Below, one piece after another: positions 1-9,063 of a stretch of DNA of 64,000 bases. This stretch comes from Candidatus Defluviilinea proxima. GTDB lineage: Bacteria > Chloroflexota > Anaerolineae > Anaerolineales > Villigracilaceae. The notes beneath the pieces were generated by a model. It was not told where the DNA came from. It saw only the letters and a list, made by a program, of their open reading frames with translations, and did no database searches. Position numbers and translations under genes: made by a program. Position 1 is the stretch's first letter. Each line of letters opens with the position of its first letter. The stretch covers positions 4,851,501 through 4,915,500 of the forward strand of contig JADKIW010000001.1 in assembly GCA_016721115.1 (NCBI GenBank). Direction: 5' to 3'.

Positions 1-2
1 TC

Positions 3-3000
3 GTGAGCAGTTCGAATCACTGGCTCTTTATTTCAGCTACAGGTGGGCTTTCAGCGGGACGCGTCAGCGCAGAGCAGGCGCTTTTCCCGTACTACACTGT
101 CGATAAGTTGACGGAAAACAGCGAACACACTGGCAACAAATCCGTTTTGCTAGTCACGCGCAACGAGCGGACAAGTTTGTGGGAACCGCTTTCAGAACGA
201 CATCAGGGGAACTACAACATCGAACGAAACTTGTACAAGAATGTTGCTGGCACCGCATTGATCTTTGAAGAGCACAATCACAGCCTTGGATTATCCTACC
301 GTTATGCCTGGCGCACCAGCGATATCTTCGGCTTGGTCAAAACTACGTGGTTATTGAATACAAGTACATCCCCTTGTCAGGTTGAATTTGTGGATGGGAT
401 TCAGAATCTTTTGCCCGCCAATATCACTTCGGTGACTCAAAACACATTCAGCCCTCTTCTGGATGCATACAAGCGCTCCGAACTGGACCCTGAAACTGGT
501 CTCGCCATCTTTGCCTTAAACTCCACCTTGACCGATCTCGCCGAACCCAGCGAGTCACTGCTCGCAACTACAGTCATGCAGTTGGGACTCGATCAAGTGG
601 ACTATTTGATTTCGTCTCAGCAACTTGATCGGTTTCGGACAGGCGCAGGTATTGAAATAGAAACCGAAGTCCGTGGTCAACGTTGTGCTTATTTTGTTCA
701 CGGCACCGTGGATCTTGTTCCAGACGAGGAAAAGTTTTGGCATGTTGTAGCAGACGTCGGTCAAGACAGTGAAGCGATTGTCAGCTTGTCAAAAAAACTA
801 AAGGAGAAACGGTCAGAGTTGTTTGATGCGCTTGAACGTGATATCAAATCCAACACTGTGAACCTTGAAAAGATCGTCGCCAGCGCAGACGGGTTGCAAA
901 TAACGAGCGATCAGCTTTGCACAGCACATCATTTTGCGAATGTGATGTTCAACGTGATGCGTGGCGGGATATTCACTGACGGATACAAGGTCCAAACTCG
1001 GGACTTCATCGAATTCATCTCTGTTCGTAATCAGACGGTCCTGAAAGAAAATGCCACGTTCATTTCTGGGTTGCCATCTGAAATGAACATCCTTGAACTG
1101 CAAGCTCTAGCAGAGACAAATGGTTCCGCAGATCTGATCCGTTTGACTTATGCCTATCTGCCTCTGTCGTTTAGCCGCAGACATGGCGACCCCAGTCGGC
1201 CATGGAATCGTTTTGCGATCGACATCAAGAAAACGGACGGCTCTTTGAAGTTGAGCTACGAGGGGAACTGGCGCGATATTTTCCAGAATTGGGAAGCGCT
1301 TGCATTTTCTTATCCTGAATACATTGAGAGTATGATCTGCACGTTTTTGAACGCAACAACCGCAGATGGATACAACCCGTATCGAATTACCCGTCAGGGA
1401 ATTGACTGGGAAGTTCCAGAACCTGACAACCCTTGGGCAAATATCGGTTACTGGAGCGACCATCAAATTATCTATCTCCAAAAGTTGATGGAGATCAGCA
1501 CGAAGATTCACCCAGGCAAGCTTCAATCATTTCTATCTCAACCGATCTTTAGTTATGCCAACGTGCCGTATCGCATCAAACGATATGAGAGCCTACAAAA
1601 GGATCCATTCAACACCATTGACTTCAACTGGGAACTGGAACGAGAGATCGAAGCACGCGTGAAAACACACGGCACAGACGGCAAGCTGGTCTATTCTCAA
1701 AATGGAAGCATACTGCACACAACGCTGACAGAAAAATTACTCACGCTGTTACTTGCCAAACTAGTGAACTTTGTCCCTGAGGGCGGCATATGGATGAATA
1801 CCCAGCGTCCCGAGTGGAACGATGCCAACAATGCACTAGTCGGCAAGGGCTTGTCTGTTGTAACACTATGTTATTTGCAACGCACGATTGTTTTTTGTAA
1901 AGAGTTGTTGAGGCAAAGTGATCTCGCTTCAGTTCAGGTGAGCGTGGAAGTTCAGAAACTATATTCGCAGATATTTCAAATCTTGAACGAATTCAAGGAC
2001 ACACTAACAAGTTCCTTTAGCGATAAGCAACGCCGCTCAATGATGGATGCGTTAGGTCAAGCGGGAAGTAACTATCGCTGGGATATGTATTCCCAAGGTT
2101 TTTCGGGAGAACTTACGCAAGTAGCGGTCTCAGGTATAGTAGCATTTCTCGATCTGGCACAGGGCTACGTTGAACATTCTCTCCGTGCCAACAAACGTAA
2201 TGACAATCTCTATCATTCCTACAATATCCTGCACCTCAAAAACGGATCGGCATCCGTCAGCCCGTTGTATGAAATGCTGGAAGGTCAGGTTGCCATTCTT
2301 TCATCAGGGCTGTTATCGGGAGAAGAATCGCTTCTGCTTTTGGAAAGTTTGAGGCACAGTCAACTGTACCGTCCTGACCAGCATAGCTACATTCTCTATC
2401 CCGATCGAAAACTGCCTGGCTTTCTCGAAAAGAACACTATGACGCCAGATATGGTCCGTGGACTAGCATTGGTGGCGGCGTTGGAGAAGGCGCAAGATAA
2501 ATCCCTGATCGTTAGAGACGAAGAAGGCAACTATCACTTCAGCGGAAATATCCGCAACTCAAAAGACGTAAATCGCATTCTTAATGTTCTAAAGAGCCAG
2601 CCTCAATACGCCGAGTTGGTCAAAGCTGATGGGGCAAAAATCGAGACCTTATTCGAAGATATCTTCCATCACGATCAATTTACGGGGCGTTCGGGAACCT
2701 TCTTTGCCTATGAGGGACTGGGCAGTATTTACTGGCACATGGTTTCCAAACTTTTGCTGGCAGTGCAGGAAACGATCATTCGTACAAGGGACGATGCATC
2801 CACGCCTGGGTTGATGGAAAAATACACAGGCATTCGCAAAGGGTTAAGTTTCAACAAGGCCCCCGATGTCTACGGCGCCTTCCCCACCGACCCTTACTCA
2901 CACACTCCAAAAGGACAGGGAGCGAAACAACCTGGCATGACAGGCATGGTCAAGGAAGAGATCCTGACTCGCCAAATGGAACTCGGATTCTCTGTTGAGG

Positions 3001-3314
3001 ACGGCAACATTGCCTTTGACTTCCTGTTGTTGGATAGAAACGAATTCCTTGCGAACGCATCAGAGTTTACCTATTGGGATGTTAGCGGAAAACAACAGCA
3101 CATGGCAGTGCCAGCAGGCTCCATCGCTTACTCGATCTGTCAGGTTCCGATCATCATCCAGAACGCAAACGAGACTTGTATCCAAGTATACCGAACTGAT
3201 GGAAGCATCCAAAAGGTTGATGGTCACGTTCTGGATTCAGTCAACAGCAGACATATCTTCCAACGAGATGGTAGTGTGCATCACCTAGTTGTATCCATTG
3301 CCCAAAACAAGTAA
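3..3314 (+). CDS. Large conserved hypothetical protein, putative carbohydrate-active (alpha/alpha)6-barrel type; 5' end probably outside the window
   Basis: The frame is open from the window edge. The GTG at position 3 could be a start, but the protein begins abruptly (SSSNHWLFISATGG), so some N-terminal residues are probably upstream. The 1103 visible residues are soluble-looking, with no signal peptide or membrane span. A Trp/Tyr-rich middle part (about residues 395-500; motifs GNWRDIFQNWEAL, DGYNPYRIT and GYWSDHQIIYL) and long helical stretches resemble large glycoside phosphorylase/hydrolase-like proteins, but I cannot name a family with confidence. It lies 34 bases before a GH2 beta-mannosidase on the same strand, which supports a role in glycan or oligosaccharide breakdown. 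Substrate and catalytic residues are unknown. Confidence 0.6.
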   Translation: MSSSNHWLFISATGGLSAGRVSAEQALFPYYTVDKLTENSEHTGNKSVLLVTRNERTSLWEPLSERHQGNYNIERNLYKNVAGTALIFEEHNHSLGLSYRYAWRTSDIFGLVKTTWLLNTSTSPCQVEFVDGIQNLLPANITSVTQNTFSPLLDAYKRSELDPETGLAIFALNSTLTDLAEPSESLLATTVMQLGLDQVDYLISSQQLDRFRTGAGIEIETEVRGQRCAYFVHGTVDLVPDEEKFWHVVADVGQDSEAIVSLSKKLKEKRSELFDALERDIKSNTVNLEKIVASADGLQITSDQLCTAHHFANVMFNVMRGGIFTDGYKVQTRDFIEFISVRNQTVLKENATFISGLPSEMNILELQALAETNGSADLIRLTYAYLPLSFSRRHGDPSRPWNRFAIDIKKTDGSLKLSYEGNWRDIFQNWEALAFSYPEYIESMICTFLNATTADGYNPYRITRQGIDWEVPEPDNPWANIGYWSDHQIIYLQKLMEISTKIHPGKLQSFLSQPIFSYANVPYRIKRYESLQKDPFNTIDFNWELEREIEARVKTHGTDGKLVYSQNGSILHTTLTEKLLTLLLAKLVNFVPEGGIWMNTQRPEWNDANNALVGKGLSVVTLCYLQRTIVFCKELLRQSDLASVQVSVEVQKLYSQIFQILNEFKDTLTSSFSDKQRRSMMDALGQAGSNYRWDMYSQGFSGELTQVAVSGIVAFLDLAQGYVEHSLRANKRNDNLYHSYNILHLKNGSASVSPLYEMLEGQVAILSSGLLSGEESLLLLESLRHSQLYRPDQHSYILYPDRKLPGFLEKNTMTPDMVRGLALVAALEKAQDKSLIVRDEEGNYHFSGNIRNSKDVNRILNVLKSQPQYAELVKADGAKIETLFEDIFHHDQFTGRSGTFFAYEGLGSIYWHMVSKLLLAVQETIIRTRDDASTPGLMEKYTGIRKGLSFNKAPDVYGAFPTDPYSHTPKGQGAKQPGMTGMVKEEILTRQMELGFSVEDGNIAFDFLLLDRNEFLANASEFTYWDVSGKQQHMAVPAGSIAYSICQVPIIIQNANETCIQVYRTDGSIQKVDGHVLDSVNSRHIFQRDGSVHHLVVSIAQNK

Positions 3315-3348
3315 TCACAAATTTATCTTTACACGTAAAGGAAAATAC

Positions 3349-5814
3349 ATGCATCAACAATCACTAGCAGGTCAATGGACATTTCGACAACTCGACACAA
3401 ACGAATGGATGCCTGCCACAGTCCCTGGCGGCGTACATACGGACTTGCTCGCCCTTGGCAAAATCCCTGACCCATTCATAGGAGATAACGAAAAGCAGGT
3501 GCAATGGATCGCTAATGCTGACTGGGAATATAAAACCACATTCAAGGTTTCGTCTGATGTTCTAAAAGAAGAAAAACAATTTTTAGTCTGCGATGGACTC
3601 GACACATTAGCAGAAGTTTCTCTCAACGGAAAACTTCTTGGCAAAACAGATAACATGTATCGTCAATGGACTTGGGGTGTGACAAGTGCATTCAAGGAAA
3701 CGAATGAACTCAGCATCATCTTTCGTGGACCTGTAGCATATGTCACCGCCAAACAAAAGGAAAAGTATTTGAGGAGTCCAGGGGAAAGCATTCCAGGCGG
3801 CGGACATCTCCGTAAGGCACCGTGTCACTTCGGCTGGGATTGGGGTCCCATGTTACCGCCAATCGGTGTATGGAAAGATATCCGCATTGAAGGATATACA
3901 ACAGCAAAGATTGTAGACGCCCATGTAAGGCAGTATCGCGATGATGATGGCGTAATCGCGATTGGTGTGGATGTAAAAATCGGGGCATTCACACTAGATC
4001 TAGATACACTTTCACTGACATTGACTCTGATCGCACCTGATGGGACGGAACAAACGTTAAAGGAGAATTGGGCTGATCGGAAGTCAATAGGCATAGTTGT
4101 GGATGATCCGAAGCTATGGTGGCCGAACGGCTATGGCGAGCAGAATCTGTACCAGTTAAAGCTAACACTCGAGACGGGGACATCCGTATTGGATTCGCGC
4201 ACATATCAAATCGGCTTGCGGACGATAGAGCTCAAACGCGAGCCCGATGAATGGGGCGAGTCGTTCACGTTCGTCGTCAATGGCGTGCCCGTGTTTGCGA
4301 AAGGATCAGATTGGATTCCCGCTGATGCATTCCCGACACGCATCACCGACACACATTTGGAATACCTCATCAAGAGTGCCGCCGACGCACACATGAACAT
4401 GTTGCGCGTTTGGGGCGGCGGCTTGTATGAAAGCGAAAGTTTTTACGATCTGTGCGACCGCTATGGATTGCTCGTGTGGCAAGACTTTACGTTTGCGTGC
4501 GGCATCTACCCTGAAGATGATGCATTTGCAGAGAACGTGCGCATCGAAGCGATCGAGAACGTGCGACGGTTGCGACATCGTGCATCGCTCGCGTTGTGGT
4601 GTGGCAATAACGAAATGGAACAAGGCTGGGTGGATTGGAAATGGAACGATCCACAAAATGTGGAAGTCCAAAACTTGAAGGCTGGCTATGACCGCATGTT
4701 CCACCATCTGCTTCCCGCCGTTGTTGCGAGTGAAGATCCTGATACTTCGTATTGGCCCTCATCAGCTTCATCGGGCATTCCATTCAGCGAACCCAACGGC
4801 ATGCAACGCGGCGACATGCACTATTGGGATGTGTGGCACGGGCGCAAACCGTTCACCGCCTATCGCACCACGTATCCACGCTTCATGAGCGAGTTCGGTT
4901 TTCAAGCATTGCCGCCATATAAGACCATCCAAACTTATGCGGCGCCCGAAGACCAGAACATGACATCCTACATCATGGAACACCATCAACGAAGCGGCTC
5001 GGGCAACGGCTTGATGATAGGTCAAATGACCGACACCTTCCGCATGCCGAAAAACTTTGAGTCGCTTGTGTATCTCAGCATGTTGCTCCAAGCCGAAGGC
5101 ATTCGTTACGGCGTCGAACATTGGCGTCGGCACCGCAATCGTGTCAGCGGTACGCTCATCTGGCAGATCAACGATTGCTGGCAGGTCGCTTCGTGGTCGT
5201 CGCTCGATTACTTCGGACGTTGGAAAGCGCTTCACTACGCCGCAAAAAGATTTTACGCACCAGTCCTTCTCTCGGTGGAAGATGACGGCACTCGCATGGC
5301 AATTCATGTCACAAGCGATCTGACTTCAAGCTGGGATGGACTCGTCCGCTGGCGATTGGAAGATGTGGCTGGCAACGTAATCATCTCCGACGAGCATCGC
5401 TTCACTGCCGACCCGCTGGCTGATACGCCCATCCAAGCCTTTGACTTCGCTGACAAAGTGAACGACACTAACAAACGCAAAGTGGTCTTTGTGGCAGAAT
5501 TATGGAAAGGCGACAAAAAGATCGAGACCAGCGTTTCTTACTTCGCCCCCATCAAACATCTGGCATTGGCTGATCCCAAGCTCAAAGTAAATGTCTCTTT
5601 GAAAGACAATACACTTACCTTCGATGTCTCCGTCCAATCCCTAGCACCCTTCGTCGAACTCGCCCTAGATGGCGTGGACGTGGTCTTCAGCGACAACTAC
5701 TTCGATGTCCCTGCGGGGCAATCTACAAAAGTTACTGCCCCTCTGCCCAAAGGCTGGACACTTGAGCAAGTGAAGAAGGCACTGCACGTGAGGTCATTAA
5801 TCGACTCATATTAG
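3349..5814 (+). CDS. Beta-mannosidase, glycoside hydrolase family 2
   Basis: This 821-residue protein should remove terminal beta-D-mannose from manno-oligosaccharides or glycans, probably in the cytoplasm since no signal peptide is seen. The GH2 plan is visible: an N-terminal sugar-binding beta-domain (LAGQWTF... VPGGVHTDLLALG), the beta-mannosidase signature HFGWDWGPMLPPIGVW near residue 165, an immunoglobulin-like domain, then the TIM barrel. The acid/base Glu is in WCGNNEMEQ (about residue 422) and the nucleophile Glu in FMSEFGFQA (about residue 515). Length is normal for bacterial beta-mannosidases. I chose ATG 3349, after AAAGGAAA, rather than an upstream in-frame ATG at 3289 that overlaps the preceding gene. 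It probably forms an operon with that large carbohydrate-active-like gene. Confidence 0.95.
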   Translation: MHQQSLAGQWTFRQLDTNEWMPATVPGGVHTDLLALGKIPDPFIGDNEKQVQWIANADWEYKTTFKVSSDVLKEEKQFLVCDGLDTLAEVSLNGKLLGKTDNMYRQWTWGVTSAFKETNELSIIFRGPVAYVTAKQKEKYLRSPGESIPGGGHLRKAPCHFGWDWGPMLPPIGVWKDIRIEGYTTAKIVDAHVRQYRDDDGVIAIGVDVKIGAFTLDLDTLSLTLTLIAPDGTEQTLKENWADRKSIGIVVDDPKLWWPNGYGEQNLYQLKLTLETGTSVLDSRTYQIGLRTIELKREPDEWGESFTFVVNGVPVFAKGSDWIPADAFPTRITDTHLEYLIKSAADAHMNMLRVWGGGLYESESFYDLCDRYGLLVWQDFTFACGIYPEDDAFAENVRIEAIENVRRLRHRASLALWCGNNEMEQGWVDWKWNDPQNVEVQNLKAGYDRMFHHLLPAVVASEDPDTSYWPSSASSGIPFSEPNGMQRGDMHYWDVWHGRKPFTAYRTTYPRFMSEFGFQALPPYKTIQTYAAPEDQNMTSYIMEHHQRSGSGNGLMIGQMTDTFRMPKNFESLVYLSMLLQAEGIRYGVEHWRRHRNRVSGTLIWQINDCWQVASWSSLDYFGRWKALHYAAKRFYAPVLLSVEDDGTRMAIHVTSDLTSSWDGLVRWRLEDVAGNVIISDEHRFTADPLADTPIQAFDFADKVNDTNKRKVVFVAELWKGDKKIETSVSYFAPIKHLALADPKLKVNVSLKDNTLTFDVSVQSLAPFVELALDGVDVVFSDNYFDVPAGQSTKVTAPLPKGWTLEQVKKALHVRSLIDSY

Positions 5815-5822
5815 ATACTTAA

Positions 5823-5880
5823 CCACAGAGACACTAAGACGCGGAGTTTTATATTTCTCAGCGTCTCCGTGTCTCTGTGG
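5823..5880. repeat. Imperfect palindrome with CCACAGAGACAC / GTGTCTCTGTGG ends
   Basis: Twelve-base ends (5823-5834 and 5869-5880) are exact inverted repeats, and pairing continues inward over the next bases with three mismatches, closing on an AT-rich loop. It lies just after the beta-mannosidase stop and before a canonical terminator. It could be an extra transcript 3'-end hairpin or a copy of a dispersed palindromic element. Confidence 0.7.
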
Positions 5881-5894
5881 CTATAGTGAAAGAG

Positions 5895-5925
5895 AAATCC
5901 GCAGGCTCAACACCTGCGGATTTTT
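5895..5925. terminator. Bidirectional intrinsic terminator
   Basis: AAATCCGCAGG and CCTGCGGATTT form an 11-bp stem around a 7-base loop, followed by a T run on the plus strand; the opposite arm gives a T run on the minus strand. It separates the convergent beta-mannosidase and membrane protein genes. Confidence 0.9.
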
Positions 5926-5929
5926 GTTC

Positions 5930-6712
5930 TCACTTCTTCGCTTTTGTCTTCTTCTCTTCAAACAACTCCCTATTCTTATAACTCGCCGCAAAGACAGCTT
6001 CCACTTCCTTGATGCGTATCTTCCGAAACCGCTGGACAATGATAATGATCGCCAACAAATACGCCGCCAGCAGGATAAAGAAGCCGATCACCCATTCACC
6101 AATAGCGATGTGCAAAGCGATCGTCACGATGATCATGATGGACGCCAACAGAAGCGCATAAAACATCCCTGCGATATAGCGAGTGAGTGCTTCCACCGCA
6201 TAGATCTCATCAGAGACATGTTCATCATTCGAACTAACCACCAGTTTACAGAAGTTGAAGAACTGCTTATTCTGATTACTATCCCGCTTACGCTTTGCCC
6301 AAACCTGATTGTAGAAGTGAAATGCTTCAGGAGGCAAATAACCAGCGGCTACTTCCCCGACCCAACCAATATAAGGAAAGCCTTCTGTAGCAAATAAACG
6401 ATAGGTGGGTTTACCAGCTTGGTGATTCTTTTCACGCGCATTCTTATCAAAAGTCCGCAACCACCAGGCTGACAATTTATCCAACGCATCGGTCTTCAAG
6501 AGTCGAAGCAAGATGCCGATCAAATACCCAAAACAAATGGACACAATAACATCGAGCACAGAGTTCGATGCAAGGGAGGCAAGCATGTTCTTTGTATGGT
6601 CATCAAGTGTGGGTATGGAAAAAAGCACAGCGCCAATATTCAAGAGCAAAAACACGCCGGGCACGAATATCTCAAAAATACCCCTCGTTCCGCCAATGGT
6701 CGGAATGTTCAT
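5930..6712 (-). CDS. Hypothetical membrane protein, about 4 TM segments
   Basis: This 260-residue protein has a hydrophobic hairpin near the N-terminus (about residues 9-30 and 45-68), a polar central domain with conserved-looking aromatics and charge, and a second hydrophobic pair around residues 185-228, ending in a Lys-rich tail. I recognise no family. ATG 6712 is preferred over an upstream TTG/ATG possibility because TATGGAGGTA lies 9 bases upstream of it. It is monocistronic, with its own promoter-like sequence and palindrome upstream and a shared terminator downstream. The two-plus-two arrangement around a cytosolic domain is seen; function is unknown. Confidence 0.75.
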   Translation of the reverse strand: MNIPTIGGTRGIFEIFVPGVFLLLNIGAVLFSIPTLDDHTKNMLASLASNSVLDVIVSICFGYLIGILLRLLKTDALDKLSAWWLRTFDKNAREKNHQAGKPTYRLFATEGFPYIGWVGEVAAGYLPPEAFHFYNQVWAKRKRDSNQNKQFFNFCKLVVSSNDEHVSDEIYAVEALTRYIAGMFYALLLASIMIIVTIALHIAIGEWVIGFFILLAAYLLAIIIIVQRFRKIRIKEVEAVFAASYKNRELFEEKKTKAKK

Positions 6713-6738
6713 AGTGTTTTTACCTCCATACAAATACC

Positions 6739-6758
6739 AACCATACATCCGTATGGTT
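6739..6758. promoter_or_regulatory. Perfect palindrome AACCATAC-N4-GTATGGTT, candidate operator
   Basis: The 8-bp arms are exact inverted repeats around ATCC. The site lies in the 5' untranslated region of the membrane protein gene ending at 5930, just downstream of its predicted -10 element, where a repressor could block transcription. Confidence 0.5.
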
Positions 6759-6768
6759 TCTGCATTTT

Positions 6769-6797
6769 AGTATAGTGATTCAATGCGTAAAAAACAA
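6769..6797 (-). promoter_or_regulatory. Sigma-70-like promoter for the 260-aa membrane protein
   Basis: On the minus strand TTGTTT (6792-6797) and TATACT (6769-6774) are 17 bases apart. The expected start site falls near 6762, about 50 bases before the start codon. Confidence 0.55.
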
Positions 6798-6853
6798 TAT
6801 GTCATTTTTCCATACTTTCCCCATAAGTGTAACAAGTCGGGTATTAGCCTTGT

Positions 6854-7261
6854 TTAGTGACCTGTCTTCTCGTGCTCCTCAATATCCGTCAACAACAGGT
6901 CCAGAGCGCCCACAGAGATCATCAACTCGCGCAATGAGATCAACATGGAAACGATCATCAAGATCAAAGCAATGGCAAAACTCCATTGGCCAGCGACGAT
7001 CCAACCTGCAAAGAGCGCAAACATACTTACCACGCACATCAACAAACTCATCACGCCAAAGATCTGCATGTTACGGATCAGGTACACGCGGAAACGCAAA
7101 TTGGAGATCTGCCCCAGCAGGTTCTCACTTTGATCCTCTTTATAGCGATCATGCAAATTGCGGATAATGGTAGCGATTGTCAAAAAACGGTTAGTGTACG
7201 CAAGCATCAACAGCGACACCGTTGGGAACAACAGAGCAGGGGTTGTGAGATTAATATCCAT
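6854..7261 (-). CDS. DUF2721 family membrane protein
   Basis: The 135-residue product matches the DUF2721 pattern: an N-terminal hydrophobic helix (PALLFPTVSLLMLAY), a short charged loop with LHDRY, an amphipathic stretch rich in RxRxxLIRNM, then two hydrophobic helices ending ISVGALDLLLTDIEE. DUF2721 proteins are small, inner-membrane and of unknown function. I prefer ATG 7261 to an in-frame TTG 18 bases upstream. TATAAT lies only about 8 bases before this ATG on the same strand, with no Shine-Dalgarno sequence, so the mRNA may be leaderless or nearly so. No -35 element is obvious. The gene is divergent from the Fe-S gene at 7378. Confidence 0.8.
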   Translation of the reverse strand: MDINLTTPALLFPTVSLLMLAYTNRFLTIATIIRNLHDRYKEDQSENLLGQISNLRFRVYLIRNMQIFGVMSLLMCVVSMFALFAGWIVAGQWSFAIALILMIVSMLISLRELMISVGALDLLLTDIEEHEKTGH

Positions 7262-7377
7262 AACTGGGATTATATCCAAACGTTTGCGCCGTTTCTATAC
7301 ACAATCTTTACAAACTCTTATTAATGCCTTTATTTGTAAAAAATACAATTTGTGCATCAAATTCTTTGGAGAACACA

Positions 7378-8232
7378 ATGATTACTCTTTTTGGCAAACG
7401 GATACGCCTATTTCGTCCACGCAGCATTTGGATACGAAGGATCGTCCAATGGTTCTTCTTTCTGCTCATTACATTGATCGCGGTTAACCATACATTAGTA
7501 GAAAACGGGGTTGGCATACCTTTCCTTGCAAGCGCATCACTGCATGCGGTCTGTCCGTTTGGCGGGGTGGAGACACTGTATACGTTCCTCGCAAGCGGAC
7601 TACTTGTCAGGAAGATCCACGACTCGTCACTCGTCCTTGCAGGGATCGTACTACCCCTAGCCTTTCTCTTCGGCCCTGTCTTTTGCGGATGGGTTTGTCC
7701 TTTAGGGACAGTTCAGGAATGGGTCGGCAAATTGGGAAAGAAATTTTTCAAACGACGCTACAACCACTTCGTCCCAACCAAACTCGATAACATTTTGCGC
7801 TATGCACGCTATGGAATCTTGATCTGGGTTTTATACGTCACAGCTACAAGCGGAACCCTGGTCTTCGAAGCCTATGACCCCTACTTTGCACTCTTCAATT
7901 TCTGGAGCACCGAAGTTGCCCCCACTGCCCTACTCATTCTTGGAGTCACACTTGTATTGTCGGTCTTCGTCGAAAGACCATGGTGTAAGTATGCCTGTCC
8001 GTATGGAGCAGTGCTAGGGATCACCAATATCTTCCGCGTATTCTCAATCAAACGCGCCGAATCCACATGCAAAGCGGATGGCGCTTGTTCCATCATGTGC
8101 CCCATGAACATCGAAGTAGATACTGTCAAAACCGTACGTGACCACCAGTGCATTTCATGTCTTGAATGTACATCCGAGGCGATCTGCCCCGTTGCGCGAA
8201 CGGTCGTGTTCACGGCAGGAGGTGTGAAATGA
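7378..8232 (+). CDS. NapH/MauN-like 4Fe-4S membrane ferredoxin-type protein
   Basis: The 284-residue integral membrane protein has about five TM helices and four Cys clusters. CGWVCPLG and CKYACPYG are the paired CxxxCP motifs of the NapH/NosR C-terminal family. A ferredoxin-like tail near residues 230-275 (CKADGACSIMCP and CISCLECTSEAICPVA) can hold two 4Fe-4S clusters. Such proteins pass electrons between the quinone pool and periplasmic or FMN-linked partners. GGAG lies before ATG 7378. The next gene starts inside its stop codon (ATGA overlap), so the two products are probably co-translated and act together. No catalytic reductase is nearby, so the electron acceptor is unknown. Confidence 0.88.
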   Translation: MITLFGKRIRLFRPRSIWIRRIVQWFFFLLITLIAVNHTLVENGVGIPFLASASLHAVCPFGGVETLYTFLASGLLVRKIHDSSLVLAGIVLPLAFLFGPVFCGWVCPLGTVQEWVGKLGKKFFKRRYNHFVPTKLDNILRYARYGILIWVLYVTATSGTLVFEAYDPYFALFNFWSTEVAPTALLILGVTLVLSVFVERPWCKYACPYGAVLGITNIFRVFSIKRAESTCKADGACSIMCPMNIEVDTVKTVRDHQCISCLECTSEAICPVARTVVFTAGGVK

Positions 8233-9014
8233 CACTCACATCCAAACCTCTTGCAATCATCGTGTTCATCGCTATCTTCGGCGGTATCGGGCTTTCATCT
8301 ACATTTGGATGGTGGCAAACCGAGTCAACGAAAGAGCCTGCAAAATATACAGAAGGTGAATTTGCCGGTACCGCTAACCCTGCCGATATTCGCGGCTCTT
8401 ACACTTTCGGTGATATTTCCAATTCGTTTGATGTCACGCCTGAAATTCTTGCACAGGCTTTTCAAGTCACTACGGATACCCCCGCTTCATTCCCAGTGAA
8501 AGATTTGGAATCGCTCTATCTTGAAAGTGGCTATGAGATCGGCACCAATTCTGTCCGCTTGTTTGTGGCGTACTATCTTGGCCTGCCTTTCGATACAACT
8601 GGGCAAGAAATTTATCTTCCTCAGCCCGCCGCAAATATTCTTCAGAAACATACGACTCTAACACCCGAGCAGTCAACCTATATTCAAACATACACAGTGG
8701 ATGTAAAACCCGCCTCCCTCGTGGACATTGAGATGAGTCCTGCTCAAAGTGAGGGAACTGCCCCTGAGGCTGGACCAACTACCAGTGCGCCCGAAGCGGG
8801 CACTTCATCCGAAGAAGAGTATGCAGTCAAAGGCAAGACCATCTTTGGTGATCTCATCCGCTGGGGCGTCTCGCAAGAGACCATCGAACAGATCATCGGC
8901 GCGCCCATGCCAGACCCGGCGATGAAAGTCAAAGATTTTGTGACAGCGAATGGGTTGGAATTTGAAACGGTCAAAACACAGTTGCAAGCAGAAGTAGATA
9001 AAGTAAAACCGTAA
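8229..9014 (+). CDS. Membrane-anchored partner of the NapH-like protein with two helical repeats
   Basis: The 261-residue protein starts with one TM helix (about residues 7-25) and then a soluble, probably extracytoplasmic, region. Two related units are visible: residues about 47-105 (GDISNSFDVTPEILAQAF... FPVKDLE) and about 205-255 (GDLIRWGVSQETIEQII... MKVKDFV), joined by a low-complexity linker of Ala/Pro/Glu/Thr residues (about 165-195). This unit is often associated with NapH-like ferredoxins in anaerobes, but I know no assigned function. The ATG at 8229 overlaps the previous stop and follows GGAGG. It is followed by a terminator. It has no Cys residues after the anchor, so it does not itself hold a cluster. 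Confidence 0.75.
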   Translation: MTLTSKPLAIIVFIAIFGGIGLSSTFGWWQTESTKEPAKYTEGEFAGTANPADIRGSYTFGDISNSFDVTPEILAQAFQVTTDTPASFPVKDLESLYLESGYEIGTNSVRLFVAYYLGLPFDTTGQEIYLPQPAANILQKHTTLTPEQSTYIQTYTVDVKPASLVDIEMSPAQSEGTAPEAGPTTSAPEAGTSSEEEYAVKGKTIFGDLIRWGVSQETIEQIIGAPMPDPAMKVKDFVTANGLEFETVKTQLQAEVDKVKP

Positions 9015-9024
9015 ACTTGAGAAT

Positions 9025-9056
9025 CAAAAACCGCAGGCTTATACCTGCGGTTTTTG
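9025..9056. terminator. Bidirectional intrinsic terminator
   Basis: A perfect 13-bp stem (CAAAAACCGCAGG / CCTGCGGTTTTTG) with a 6-base loop lies between convergent genes. Its CCGCAGG core is the same as in the terminator at 5895. Confidence 0.92.
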
Positions 9057-9063
9057 GTCTCGT

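Noticed and set aside
4768..5307. Minus-strand ORF of 179 codons within the beta-mannosidase
   Set aside because: It is the reverse frame of conserved GH2 catalytic coding sequence and shows no domain.
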